A stretch of DNA of 64,000 nt from Microbacteriaceae bacterium PS02070 (GTDB lineage Bacteria; Actinomycetota; Actinomycetes; Actinomycetales; Microbacteriaceae). The notes under the pieces were generated by a model that was not told the origin of the DNA, did no database searches, and saw only the letters and a program-made list of their open reading frames with translations. The translations under genes and the position numbers were made by a program. The stretch is from assembly GCA_029959865.1 (NCBI GenBank), contig JASCPE010000003.1:186001-250000 (forward strand), in the 5' to 3' direction. Shown here piece by piece: positions 16,802 through 25,562 of the stretch; the stretch's first letter is position 1; every line of letters starts with the position of its first letter.

Positions 16802-19711
16802 TCAGCCGCAGGTCGTCGCGGCGTAGGGTGCCGACTGCGTCGTCACCCCTCCGGCGGTCGCTGTCACGGTGACAGTGCCCGCCGCGATCGCCGACTGCCT
16901 GCTGTTCTGGGCGACGGACACCGTTGCGCCGGGCTGAACCGTCGCGAACGACTTCTCGCCATAGGCGCTGGTGACCTCGACCGCCACCGAGCCGGTCCCG
17001 GTGTTCTTCACGGAGGACGCCACGTACGCCTTGCCCGCCACGCATCGCGTCGCGGCACTGGATTCAATCGACGGACCCGCCGCCGGATCGGTGGCCAGGG
17101 TCCCGGCCACCGCGATCTCCGGGATCTTCAGGAACGTTCCGGTTGTTGCGAACGTGAGTCGGACCGCCGTTGCCGTGACCGGGGCGAATTCGACCTTCGT
17201 CTGCGTACCGTTGGAGGCGACCGCAGTCGGCTCCGCCGCGTCGTGCCACAGCCCGTCGGTGCCTCGGTAGGTGACGTGTACCGACTGCGGCGAGCCCTCC
17301 GTGTTGGTGAACGTCACAGCCGACACGTCATAGGCAGTACCCGGTGTGAGGGTGAAGGACTCGGTATCGGGATACTCACCGCTGCCTCGCCATGTCAACC
17401 ACGCGGTGCTGGTGTTGCCGTCGCAGGCGTTCTTGGACGGAAGCGTCTGCCATTCCGTCTGATAGAACGATGCGGCCGTCGTCGAGCCCGGCAGAGTGCA
17501 GACGTTGCCCTGTGCCTGTGGGGTCCCCAAGATCTGCACCTCAGAGATCGCCTGCCACGTGTTGGTCTCGGTCTGCAACTGCAGGCGGATCCCGGTCGTC
17601 GCGGGCAACGATGAAACATCGAGGCTGACGGAAGGCGCCTCTTCCGAGGATTGATCGAGCGTCGCGCTCACCTCTGTGTCGACCCACGCGCCGGCGGCGT
17701 CCTTGTACTGGACACCCACCGTCGAGGGCCAGGTGGCACCGCCGTCACGGAAGGTGTGAACCGCGACCTCCTGCGCCGTCTGGGCACTCGTCCAGCTGAA
17801 TGCGAGCCAGCTGCTCTTAGGGAAGTTGCCTCCGGAGACCCAGTCATCCCATCCCTTGCCGGTGTTGTTGCCATCCACCACGGTGCCCGCAAGGTTGGAA
17901 CGGCTGGAGGCCGTCACGGTCGAGGAGGGCGCGATGTTTGCGACGCCGTAGTCCCACACAGCGACCTCGCGCTGGAACGACCGACCGGGGGCGAAGTCTT
18001 CATCGCCTGCGAGGCGACCCGTAACGACCTGCCGTCCGAGCTCGGCGAACGAGGCGTCTCACGTCACGGGAACGTCAGTGACAGCGCCGTCCACCGAGAC
18101 GGCGACTGTGGTGGGCAGCACCTCATCGGGAGAGGCGCCGAGCCGCGCCGAACTCGGAATGTCGGCATCAACCACGGACCAGATCTTGCTGCCGAGGCCC
18201 TGGTCATCCCAGTAGCTCTCGTCCCAGCCTTCCGACCATCTGGCCGGGTCCTCGACGGCGGGATTGCTCATCTGAAGCTTGCCGTTCTCACCGACGACGA
18301 TGGGCAGCCAGACATACGTCGAGTCACTCTTTCCGCTGTTCCATCGGTCCCCCATGTACACGTACTTTCCCGGGCCCAACGTCAGGACGTTCGTCGACTG
18401 CGAGCCGAAGGTTGTGCGGAGCGAGTCACCGACCGAGAGCAACCCGTCAGCCCCCTCGGGGAGAGAGTTGTACGCCGCGCCCTCATACTGGTCGGCCGGC
18501 TCCACGCCGCGAATCCACGTGCCGAGGATGCTGTCCGCGCTGTGGTACGTCTGCGGGTTCGGCGCCCAGCCGGTCGCACCGGAGGCGAGCACGTAATAGC
18601 GGTCACCGTGAGTGAACAACGCAGGAGCCTCGAGGTGGCCGCACTCCTTGACGATCTGGAAGTCCGTCCCGCGCACCGGCGCGCCGTCGCCGCCATCCGC
18701 AAAGATGTACGGGTACTGCCCGTCTTCGGAGTACTGGAAGAGATAACCGCCCGGGTCCCCGTACGACCCCTTGCGAACGGCGTCGGTCGACGTTGTGTTG
18801 ACGACGTTCGTGTAATCGTCGTTGAGCTTCGTGACGTACAGCGAGTTGTTCTCTTCCGAGGAGTAGATGATGTACGCGGTTCCGTCGGTGTCCTGGAACA
18901 CCGTCATGTCACGGGCTTGGCCGGGAACCGCGCTGGTCGTGCAGTCCTGGTAGTTGGAGCGGTTGGGCATGCGGTACGCGCCCGTCATACGGAACGGTCC
19001 TGCGGGGCTGTCAGAAACCGCGACGGCTGCCATCGAGCGTGCGTACATGCTGCCGTTCGCCTGCGTGCGCCCGTCGGCGTGCCACCACATCACCCACTGA
19101 TCGTTCTCTTCGTTGTAGAGCACCTTCGGTCGCTCGAAGATCGCGCTGTAGTTCCAGTCCTCCTCCGTGTTGAGGTGGTACGACAGCGATTCGACCAGGT
19201 CTTCCTTGGGCTGACCGTTCTCGTCCACGGTGTCGTAGAGGTCACGGAAGTACTCGTCCTCGGTCAGTTCAGCGGTGTCGGAGATGCCCCGCAGCGCCGT
19301 GCCGAGGTTCTCCCAGTTCTTCGTGTCGGTCGAGCGGTACACGCCCACGCCGGGGCTGTTGTAGTAGCCGTTCGTGCGGTCCTCTCCGTACCAGTAGTAG
19401 ACCGTCTCGCCCTCTTCCTCCACGGTGACGATCTGTCCACCGTGAGCCTGGATGTGGCGACCTTGCGTGTCGAACCAGGACGGTTCGAAGTAAGAGCTGG
19501 AACTCGCCCCGGGATCGAGGATGGCGTTGTACTTCTCGTAGGTGATCGGTGGATCGATGCGGGGCACACCATCGTCTGGGTCGGTGATCACCTCGGCGCG
19601 CACAGAACCGGTGGGGACAGCGGACGCTATGCCCGCTGGCAGCACCACGGCGACCGTGGCGACGACCGCGGTGACCAACGAGCGAGTGACGGAACGTCGA
19701 TGTTTCATCAT
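16802..19711 (-). pseudogene. Secreted multi-domain GH43 glycosidase, interrupted by an in-frame stop
   Basis: One frame runs from ATG 19711 to 16802 (969 codons) and is cut by a single TGA at 18059-18061. Order: signal peptide (RRSVTRSLVTAVVATVAVV to ASA), a GH43 five-blade propeller (ARDMTVFQDTDGTAYIIYSS, GHLEAPALF, ASGATGWAPNP) resembling GH43_24 exo-beta-1,3-galactanases, an Ig-like Big_4 domain, two discoidin/F5-8C-like domains, and a C-terminal module. The stop falls where the Big_4 domain normally has Trp (DVPVT-stop-DASFAELG against VPVTWD), so TGG to TGA is the simplest explanation. The first 550 residues hold signal and catalytic parts and could still be secreted without the binding domains. 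GGAG lies 7 nt before ATG 19711. LacI and a candidate operator lie upstream. Confidence 0.8.
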
Positions 19712-20116
19712 TTAATTACTCCGATGGGGGTTGGGGCTTGGGGTGCCCGTCCGGGAACCCGCGGCGCGGCGGGTCGGCGGGCCAGAGAGGCGTCGGCGAA
19801 GAGCGTTCGTGGGGAAGCGTCGGCGGAGCCCGCGTTGCGCGTGAGGGTCCGGGTAACACCGGCAGCTGCTTTCGGCGTCTGCGAAAGCAACGGGCAGGAT
19901 GGCGTCGGAGTCGAGCAGGGAGAGGGTCTCTCGAGACATCTTCGTCATTCCTACGAGTCAGCGCTGAACGTGGATGATCGCTGCGACGGCGTTCCGCGTC
20001 TGCGTGCAGTTCGCGAATGTTTACGCAACCATGGCGATGCGACACACCTTAGCCAGAGTCGGAGACCAGAAGCAAGGGTCGGGACGATTCCGCGGCCGGG
20101 CGGCGACCGGTGCGCG
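19712..20116. other. Upstream region of the GH43 gene
   Basis: A 405-nt gap between lacI and the GH43 gene. Small open frames exist on the minus strand (for example 19712-19948) but resemble no family, are arginine-rich and look like chance frames. One LacI-type palindrome is at 20017-20032. A long untranslated leader or an unrecognised small gene are both possible. Confidence 0.5.
20017..20032. promoter_or_regulatory. Candidate LacI-family operator
   Basis: ATGTTTACGCAACCAT is an imperfect palindrome (6 of 8 pairs) centred on CG, the hallmark of LacI-family operators. It lies between the LacI gene and the GH43 gene, about 300 bp upstream of the GH43 start, which is far for a promoter operator and lowers confidence. 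Confidence 0.4.
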
Positions 20117-21151
20117 CTACTCGCTCCGATACACGGCGGTGCTGTCGCGGATCACGAGCTCGGTCGGAATGAGGATCGTCTCGGGCGTCGACTTCTCGTC
20201 CGCGATCTGCGCTAAAAGCTCCTCCATTGCGCGCCTACCGACGCTGCGGAAGCTCTGCCGCACGCTCGTGAGGGGCGGCCAGAAAGCGGTCGCCTCCTCC
20301 ATGTCGTCGAAGCCGACCACGCTGACATCTTCGGGAATCTTACGACCGTGTTCGTGGAGCGCTCTCATCGCGCCCAGCGCCATCTGGTCGTTGGCCGCGA
20401 AGATGGCGGTGACGTCGTCCCGCAGCGCGAGAGTCCGCCCCGCCGCGTAGCCCGAACTGATGCTCCAATCGCCGAACTGCACCTCGGGGGGCGTGAGACC
20501 CGCATCGCGAAGTGTCGCGCGCCAGGCTTCAGCGCGATGCGCGGCCGAGAAGGAGGTCGGCGGTCCGGCGATGTGCCACACGTTCGGGTGGCCGAGGTTC
20601 AATAGATGCTCGGTTGCGATCCGCGCACCCTGCGCTTGGTCAGTATCGACGACCGTGTATCCGGAACCTGCATTCGAATCGATCACGACGACGGGGAGCC
20701 CAGGCGGGAGGGAGATCTCCATCCGATCAAGGAGCGATGCCTCGAAGATGATGATGACGCCGTCGACGGCCTGCTCGGTCAGTCGCCGGTAGGCGCCCGA
20801 GACCGCGCCCAGGGTTGGATCGGGCACGGGAATCAACGTCACTGAATAGTCGGCCTTCGCCGCTTCCAGCACGATCGCGTCGAGGGTTCGCACATTGCCG
20901 AGCGTCTCGAGCGTGAACAAGATGACGCCGATCGTCTGGAAGCGTCCGTACTTCAACGCCCGAGCGGCGCCGTTGGGCCGATATCCCAGGGCGCGCATCG
21001 AGTTCAGCACCTTCTCGCGGGTGGACTCCTCGACGTTGCCCAGGCCGTTGGACACCCGCGACACGGTCTGCGCGGACACACCAGCGTGTCGCGCGACGTC
21101 GATCATCGCCGGCGCCCGCCGGGATGAGCGCGCAGCTCCCGCATCCGCCAT
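20117..21151 (-). CDS. LacI-family transcriptional regulator
   Basis: A 344-residue repressor. The N-terminal HTH reads MIDVARHAGVSAQTVSRVSNG, followed by the hinge helix VLNSMRALGYRPNGAARAL, then a periplasmic-binding-protein-like sugar domain (IAGPPTSFSAAHRAEAWR, AANDQMALGAMRAL, VSVVGFDDMEEA). The ATG at 21151 is chosen because GGGAGGGG sits 7 nt upstream; the GTG six codons earlier overlaps that box. Same strand as the GH43 gene and directly upstream, so it probably controls it in response to a galactan- or arabinose-derived sugar. The ligand cannot be read. Confidence 0.92.
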   Translation of the reverse strand: MADAGAARSSRRAPAMIDVARHAGVSAQTVSRVSNGLGNVEESTREKVLNSMRALGYRPNGAARALKYGRFQTIGVILFTLETLGNVRTLDAIVLEAAKADYSVTLIPVPDPTLGAVSGAYRRLTEQAVDGVIIIFEASLLDRMEISLPPGLPVVVIDSNAGSGYTVVDTDQAQGARIATEHLLNLGHPNVWHIAGPPTSFSAAHRAEAWRATLRDAGLTPPEVQFGDWSISSGYAAGRTLALRDDVTAIFAANDQMALGAMRALHEHGRKIPEDVSVVGFDDMEEATAFWPPLTSVRQSFRSVGRRAMEELLAQIADEKSTPETILIPTELVIRDSTAVYRSE

Positions 21152-21270
21152 CTCAGATCCCCTCCCCACCCCAGAGTATTCCGGCGCGGCGCGGAGACAT
21201 GTCTTGCATACCGGTGGGGGCGTGGATCGGTTCCTCGCGACAGAGGAGACACCTGTCGCGACTCATCACA

Positions 21271-21346
21271 TGGTGGACCTGAGGGGAATCGAACCCCTGA
21301 CCTTCTCATTGCGAACGAGACGCGCTACCAACTGCGCCACAGGCCC
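21271..21346 (-). tRNA. tRNA-Ala (CGC)
   Basis: Read on the minus strand, GGGCCTG pairs with CAGGTCC (acceptor, with a G3-U70 wobble, the alanine identity pair), the anticodon stem TCTCG/TGAGA holds loop TTCGCAA with anticodon CGC, and the T arm GGGGTTCGATTCCCC is canonical. The encoded CCA follows at 21271-21273. It reads Ala GCG codons. Confidence 0.95.
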
Positions 21347-21401
21347 GTGAACCTCCGTCAGATTATCACGCGTGCGCGGTGACGGCTGACGGTCCCCGCC
21401 G

Positions 21402-22280
21402 CTACTGGCCGGACGCGCGACGCTCCAGGAGGTCGCGCACGTGCGCCTCGATGCGAGCATCATCGGTGGCGGCTTCACGGGGAAGTTCAGCGACTCGGGC
21501 GGCGCGAGCAGCGGCGATCGACGGCGGACGCTGCGCTTCGGCCCGGCGGCGCATCGCCTCTTCGACGGTTGCCGCGCGCAGAGCTTCTTGGGCGGCGACG
21601 CCATCGAGGACGGCGGCTGCACGCGACCCGGCAGAGGCGCTGAGCGGACGAGGCAGTTCACGCGGGGTCCATGCCGGCTTGGCAGCATCGACGACGAAGT
21701 CGGGCACGACGGCGGGGGCGGCTGGGGCGGCCTCTTCGACGACCGTGCGCACAACGGCGCGCCGCTGGACGAGCGACATCCGGTGCAGGAGCACCATCGA
21801 GGCGAGGCTCAGCGCGGCTCCTACCCAGAGGAGGAGCGACGAGCCAGCCTGTGCGAGCTGAACACCACCGAATGCCGCGAGTGCGAGCGATGCGACGAGT
21901 GCGCCGGTGATCACCACACGGGTCTGACGGCGGGCGCGGGCACGCCGCGCCTCGGGCTGCATGCGGGCGGCCAGGCGCTCGCGCCGGGCCGTTTCCACCG
22001 CAAGGCGCGCGGCCTCGAGTTCTGCCTGGTCGCGCTCGCTCTGCGCCTTGCGCGCGAGTTTCTGCTGAGCGAGGGCCCTCCGTGCGTTCAACTCGACGCG
22101 CACTTCCTCGGGGGTCTCTGTCGTCTCCGCGAGGACGCGCAGGGCCTGGTTGAGGCGAACGGCGTTGCGCTCGGCAGCCTGAAGCTGATGGCGCGCGTGC
22201 CACGACGGCAGGAGGTACACCAGCCACAGCACGACGGCAACGAGGAAGATGACACCGCCCCCGAGAACTTGTTCACCCAT
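21402..22280 (-). CDS. Hypothetical membrane protein with coiled coil
   Basis: A 292-residue protein of a type common in Microbacteriaceae, with no function I can name. A TM segment at about 10-26 (GVIFLVAVVLWLVYLLPSW) is followed by an Ala/Arg/Glu-rich helical stretch (about 30-115) predicted as coiled coil, two more TM segments (about 122-170), and a long Ala-Pro-rich C-terminal tail. Arg-rich on the cytosolic side. Starts 55 bp upstream of the tRNA gene on the same strand. Confidence 0.7.
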   Translation of the reverse strand: MGEQVLGGGVIFLVAVVLWLVYLLPSWHARHQLQAAERNAVRLNQALRVLAETTETPEEVRVELNARRALAQQKLARKAQSERDQAELEAARLAVETARRERLAARMQPEARRARARRQTRVVITGALVASLALAAFGGVQLAQAGSSLLLWVGAALSLASMVLLHRMSLVQRRAVVRTVVEEAAPAAPAVVPDFVVDAAKPAWTPRELPRPLSASAGSRAAAVLDGVAAQEALRAATVEEAMRRRAEAQRPPSIAAARAARVAELPREAATDDARIEAHVRDLLERRASGQ

Positions 22281-22346
22281 GGGGAAAACGGTACGGCCGA
22301 GAGCGTCAGCGGCGCGGTCGCCGCGCCGTGTGTCTGAAGTTCGACT

Positions 22347-22991
22347 TCAACTTGAGGGTTCGGTGACGTCCTGCGGCGGCGTCTGGGGCACCACGGCGGC
22401 ATCAGCGGGCACACGTCCGTCGATGAAGCGCCGCAGCACGCCTTCCGGGACCTCCTCCCGCACGAGCGCGAACGCGTAGTGATCACGCCAGTCGCCGTCG
22501 ATGTGGATGTAGCGGTGGCGGAAACCCTCGTAGCGGAAGCCGAGCTTCTGCACGACGCGCAGGCTTGCGGTGTTCTCGGGCCGAATGCAGATCTCCATCC
22601 GATGGATGTTCAGCTCCGTGAAACACATATCGGTCGCGAGCGCCACGGAAACCGGCGTGATGCCTCGTCCCGCGAAGCGCTCGCTCACCCAGTAGCCGAT
22701 CGTTGCCGACGCGAGCGAGCCGCGGGCGATCCCCCACACGTTGAGTTGCCCCGCCACCTCGCCGTCGTACTCCATGACCAAGGGCACGCCGCCGCCGTCG
22801 CGGTACTGCTGAAGCAGCCGTCGCACCCCCGCACGCATGTCGAAGGACACCGGGCCATCGGGGCTCGTCGCCTCCCAGGGTCGCAACCACGACCGGTTAC
22901 CCAACAGCTCCGCTTGCAGCACTCGCGCATCACGCGGTCTGACAAGACGGATGCCGATCGGACCGTAGCGGCGGATCGAGGTCGGTTCCAC
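22347..22991 (-). CDS. GNAT N-acetyltransferase (RimJ/RimL-like)
   Basis: A 214-residue acetyltransferase. The acetyl-CoA loop is in IGYWVSERFAGRGITPVSVALATD (R-x-x-G-R-G-I), and LNIHRMEICIRPENTASLRVVQKLGFRYEGFRHRYIHIDGDWRDH is the RimJ/RimL signature that acetylates N-terminal amines of ribosomal or other proteins. Target unknown. Starts 24 bp after the galU gene on the same strand. Confidence 0.87.
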   Translation of the reverse strand: MEPTSIRRYGPIGIRLVRPRDARVLQAELLGNRSWLRPWEATSPDGPVSFDMRAGVRRLLQQYRDGGGVPLVMEYDGEVAGQLNVWGIARGSLASATIGYWVSERFAGRGITPVSVALATDMCFTELNIHRMEICIRPENTASLRVVQKLGFRYEGFRHRYIHIDGDWRDHYAFALVREEVPEGVLRRFIDGRVPADAAVVPQTPPQDVTEPSS

Positions 22992-23015
22992 TGCCCACCT
23001 TCCGGTCGGGGCGGC

Positions 23016-23894
23016 TTACAGTTCGGCCGCGAAGTCCTTCAGCCAGGGACGCAGATCCGGGCCGAGGTCTTCTCGGTCGGCGGCCAGCTGCACGATGGCT
23101 TTGATGTAGTCCAGCTTATCGCCGGTGTCATAGCGGCGACCGCGGAAGATGACTCCGTACACGCCACTTCCCTCCGCCTGCTCCTGCAGCGCATCGGTGA
23201 GCTGGATCTCGCCGCCCTTGCCCGGCTCGGTGTGCTCCAGGATCGAGAAGATCTCCGGTGTCAGCACATACCGGCCGATGACAGCGAGGTTAGACGGCGC
23301 GTCCTCCTTCGCGGGCTTTTCAACGAGACCCGTCACCTTCACGACCTCCGGGTCGTCGGTCGGTTCGACCGCGGCAGCGCCGTACAGGTGGATGTGGTCG
23401 GGGTCGACTTCCATGAGCGCGACGACGGAGGCGCCGCGCTTCTCGGACTCGTCGAGCATCTTCGTCAGGAGCGGGTCGCGCTCGTCGATGAGGTCGTCTC
23501 CGAGCAGCACGGCGAAGGTCGAGTCGCCGACGTGAGCCTGCGCGCGCAGCACGGCGTGGCCGAGGCCCTTGGGCTCCCCCTGGCGCACGAAGTGAATGTC
23601 GGCGAGATCGCTGGAGTGCATGACACTCTGCAGCTTCTTCAAGTCACCCTTCTTGGTGAGGTTGTGCTCCAGCTCGGGCACGGCGTCGAAGTGGTTGGAG
23701 AGCGCGTTCTTGTTGCGCCCGAGGATCACGAGGATGTCCCGGATGCCCGCGTTCGTCGCCTCTTCCACGACGTACTGGATGGCGGGCTTGTCCACGACCG
23801 GGAGCATCTCCTTCGGCATCGCCTTCGTGGCGGGAAGGAACCGGGTTCCCAATCCTGCGGCGGGGATGACGGCCTTGATCTTCGCTGGTTGCAT
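23016..23894 (-). CDS. galU: UTP-glucose-1-phosphate uridylyltransferase
   Basis: A 292-residue nucleotidyltransferase making UDP-glucose for cell-wall and exopolysaccharide synthesis. VIPAAGLGTRFLPATKAMPKEMLPVVDKP is the UTP-binding signature at residues 10-40; LLGDDLIDERDPLLTKML and VTGLVEKPAKEDAPSNLAVIGRYVLTPEIF match GalU. Full family length. First gene of a short transcript with the acetyltransferase gene; its promoter lies in the 71-nt divergent gap before the folate enzyme gene. Confidence 0.96.
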   Translation of the reverse strand: MQPAKIKAVIPAAGLGTRFLPATKAMPKEMLPVVDKPAIQYVVEEATNAGIRDILVILGRNKNALSNHFDAVPELEHNLTKKGDLKKLQSVMHSSDLADIHFVRQGEPKGLGHAVLRAQAHVGDSTFAVLLGDDLIDERDPLLTKMLDESEKRGASVVALMEVDPDHIHLYGAAAVEPTDDPEVVKVTGLVEKPAKEDAPSNLAVIGRYVLTPEIFSILEHTEPGKGGEIQLTDALQEQAEGSGVYGVIFRGRRYDTGDKLDYIKAIVQLAADREDLGPDLRPWLKDFAAEL

Positions 23895-23965
23895 GACGTC
23901 ATCCTAATCGGGGACGCGTGATGGGTCGGTTACGAGCTCTCGAACGCGAGTCGTAAGATCACCGC

Positions 23966-24562
23966 GTGGCCGAGCACATCAATGACGCGAAGCGCGCGTT
24001 GCGCGCTGAGCTGCGCGAGCGGCGTACGCAGCACTCCGACGCGGTCCGGCAGGCGTACGAAGTCGGCATCGCATCCCAGTTGGACGCCTTAGTCGCCCAT
24101 CTCGGTGCCCGCTCGGTCTCGTGCTATCTGTCCTTGGTGACCGAGCCCGGAACGCGGGAGTTCATCGCGGGGGCGCTCGAACGCGGGATCTGCATTCTTC
24201 TTCCCATCACCCGCCCCGATGGTCTCCTGGACTGGGCAGTCGCACAAGTGGGCGGCGGCATCGTCGAAGGCTTCCTCGGAATGCCCGAACCAGACGGTGA
24301 TGTCCTCAGCCCCCGGGCAGTCGAGGAGGTGGATCTCATGATCATCCCGGCCGCCGCGGTCGATCACACCGGAATGCGCCTCGGGTGGGGCCGCGGGTAC
24401 TTCGATAGGACGCTCGGTTCGATGCGGAGCCGTCCCCCGGTTTACGCTGTGGTGTTCGATTCCGAGCTGGTGCCCGACGTGCCGTCTGACGCGCACGACC
24501 GAGGCGTCGACGGAATTGTGACTCCGACCCGCACCATCTCTTTCACCGACCCTGTTCGCTGA
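23966..24562 (+). CDS. 5-formyltetrahydrofolate cyclo-ligase
   Basis: A 198-residue enzyme converting 5-formyl-THF to 5,10-methenyl-THF with ATP. The N-terminal KRALRAELRERR and C-terminal GMRLGWGRGYFDRTLGSM (phosphate and folate site) are diagnostic. The start is GTG 23966, the only position that includes the KxxLR signature. Transcribed with the zinc-ribbon and mscL genes downstream (16 bp and an ATGA overlap). Confidence 0.93.
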   Translation: MAEHINDAKRALRAELRERRTQHSDAVRQAYEVGIASQLDALVAHLGARSVSCYLSLVTEPGTREFIAGALERGICILLPITRPDGLLDWAVAQVGGGIVEGFLGMPEPDGDVLSPRAVEEVDLMIIPAAAVDHTGMRLGWGRGYFDRTLGSMRSRPPVYAVVFDSELVPDVPSDAHDRGVDGIVTPTRTISFTDPVR

Positions 24563-24578
24563 GCCACCCGAGGAACGC

Positions 24579-24890
24579 ATGCCCACCTATGCCTACGCCT
24601 GCACGGAATGCGGGCACCGATTCGATGCCGTCCAGTCTTTCTCCGACGCCGCTCTGACCGAATGCCCCGTCTGCGGCGGGCGCCTGCGTAAGGAGTACGG
24701 CTCGATCGGGGTCACCTTCAAGGGCACCGGCTTTTATCACACTGATGCTGGAAGCGGCACGGCGCGCGGCGATTCGACTGGCAAACCGGCGGAATCTAGT
24801 GCATCATCGTCAACCGAGGCACCGGCCTCCCCCGCCCCCAAGGCGGGCACACGCGCGGCTGACGCCGCCACACCAGGGGGTTCCTCATGA
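24579..24890 (+). CDS. FmdB-type zinc ribbon protein
   Basis: A 103-residue protein with a zinc ribbon at residues 1-50: [15 protein letters not shown] and [13 protein letters not shown] give two CxxC pairs, then [12 protein letters not shown] ends the conserved part. The Ser/Ala/Pro-rich tail is disordered. FmdB proteins are thought to bind regulators or modulate transcription, but the biochemical role is unsettled. Its stop overlaps the mscL start by ATGA. Confidence 0.9.
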   Translation: MPTYAYACTECGHRFDAVQSFSDAALTECPVCGGRLRKEYGSIGVTFKGTGFYHTDAGSGTARGDSTGKPAESSASSSTEAPASPAPKAGTRAADAATPGGSS

Positions 24891-25297
24891 TCAAGGGCTT
24901 CAAAGATTTCGTCATGCGCGGCAACGTCATCGACCTTGCCGTCGCCGTTGTCATCGGTACTGCCTTCACGGCACTCGTCAACGCCTTCGTCGAGGGCCTG
25001 ATGAATCCGCTCATCTCCAACCTGTTCAACGCGGAAGAAATCGCAGACGCGAAGTTCGGCATCTTCCAGATCGGCCTCGTGATCGCGGCGCTCATTCAGT
25101 TCCTGCTGGTCGCGCTCGTCGTCTACTTCGTCTTCGTCTACCCGATGAACCGCGTCAAGGAGCTCCAGGCCAAGCGCGCCGGCGTCGTCGAGGAGACACC
25201 GCTTCCGAGCGAACAGGAACTGCTCATCCAGATCCGTGACCTGCTGGAGAAGACCCCGGGCACCGCGGCACCCGGAACGCCCGACCGACAGGTCTGA
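24887..25297 (+). CDS. mscL: Large-conductance mechanosensitive channel
   Basis: A 136-residue channel that opens under membrane tension to release solutes on hypo-osmotic shock. TM1 with [21 protein letters not shown] and TM2 with [22 protein letters not shown] surround the short loop; the N-terminal [18 protein letters not shown] is characteristic. The ATGA overlap couples it to the zinc-ribbon gene. A very strong terminator follows at 25315. Confidence 0.96.
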   Translation: MIKGFKDFVMRGNVIDLAVAVVIGTAFTALVNAFVEGLMNPLISNLFNAEEIADAKFGIFQIGLVIAALIQFLLVALVVYFVFVYPMNRVKELQAKRAGVVEETPLPSEQELLIQIRDLLEKTPGTAAPGTPDRQV

Positions 25298-25314
25298 CCC
25301 TTCTCACGCGCGTT

Positions 25315-25354
25315 CGAACGGGGCGCGGTCACTTCGGTGGCCGCGCCCCGTTCG
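25315..25354 (+). terminator. Strong terminator hairpin after mscL
   Basis: CGAACGGGGCGCGGTCAC pairs with GTGGCCGCGCCCCGTTCG around a TTCG loop (about 18 bp stem with one wobble). The UUCG tetraloop makes it very stable. It lies 18 bp after the mscL stop, facing the convergent gene end at 25380. Confidence 0.85.
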
Positions 25355-25379
25355 CGTTCGCGGCCAGTTCGATCACTAC

Positions 25380-25562
25380 TCAGTAGTGCGGGGGAACGTC
25401 GCGGCGAAGACGATCGTCGTTCGGACCACCGCTGGTCGAGGGCGCCTCGGGCGACGGCGCCTCCTCGTCAGCAGGTGCCGGTTCCGCGCTCGTTCCCGGC
25501 GCGGGCGTGAGCTTCGCCCGCCGAGACCCCGGAACCCGGATGATCCGCTGGCGCTCAGTCAA
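25380..25562 (-). CDS. Small hypothetical protein (about 60 residues), TTG start
   Basis: A 60-residue frame after the giant helicase gene, sharing its last 8 nt (TTG 25562 inside TATCTTGACTGA). It begins TERQRIIRVPGSRRAKLTPAPG, has an Ala/Pro/Glu-rich middle and ends DDRLRRDVPPHY. The basic start plus a conserved-looking C-terminus resembles hypothetical proteins I recall from Microbacterium annotations, without known function. A TTG start and short length make this tentative, though the overlap with an upstream stop is typical of coupled genes. Confidence 0.5.
   Translation of the reverse strand: MTERQRIIRVPGSRRAKLTPAPGTSAEPAPADEEAPSPEAPSTSGGPNDDRLRRDVPPHY

Noticed and set aside
17949..17959. 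Possible restart of translation at GTG 17959 making a separate downstream protein
   Set aside because: It would begin in the middle of the Ig-like domain with no convincing independent start; a nonsense mutation explains the break better.
18059..18061. Selenocysteine or programmed readthrough at TGA
   Set aside because: Replacing Trp in a Big_4 repeat gives no reason for selenocysteine, and no structure typical of a bacterial SECIS follows.
19712..19948. Minus-strand small ORF in the GH43 upstream gap
   Set aside because: Arg-rich composition, no recognisable domain and no convincing ribosome site; probably a chance frame.
21271..21346. tRNA gene as an attachment site
   Set aside because: No integrase gene or partial tRNA copy is visible near it.
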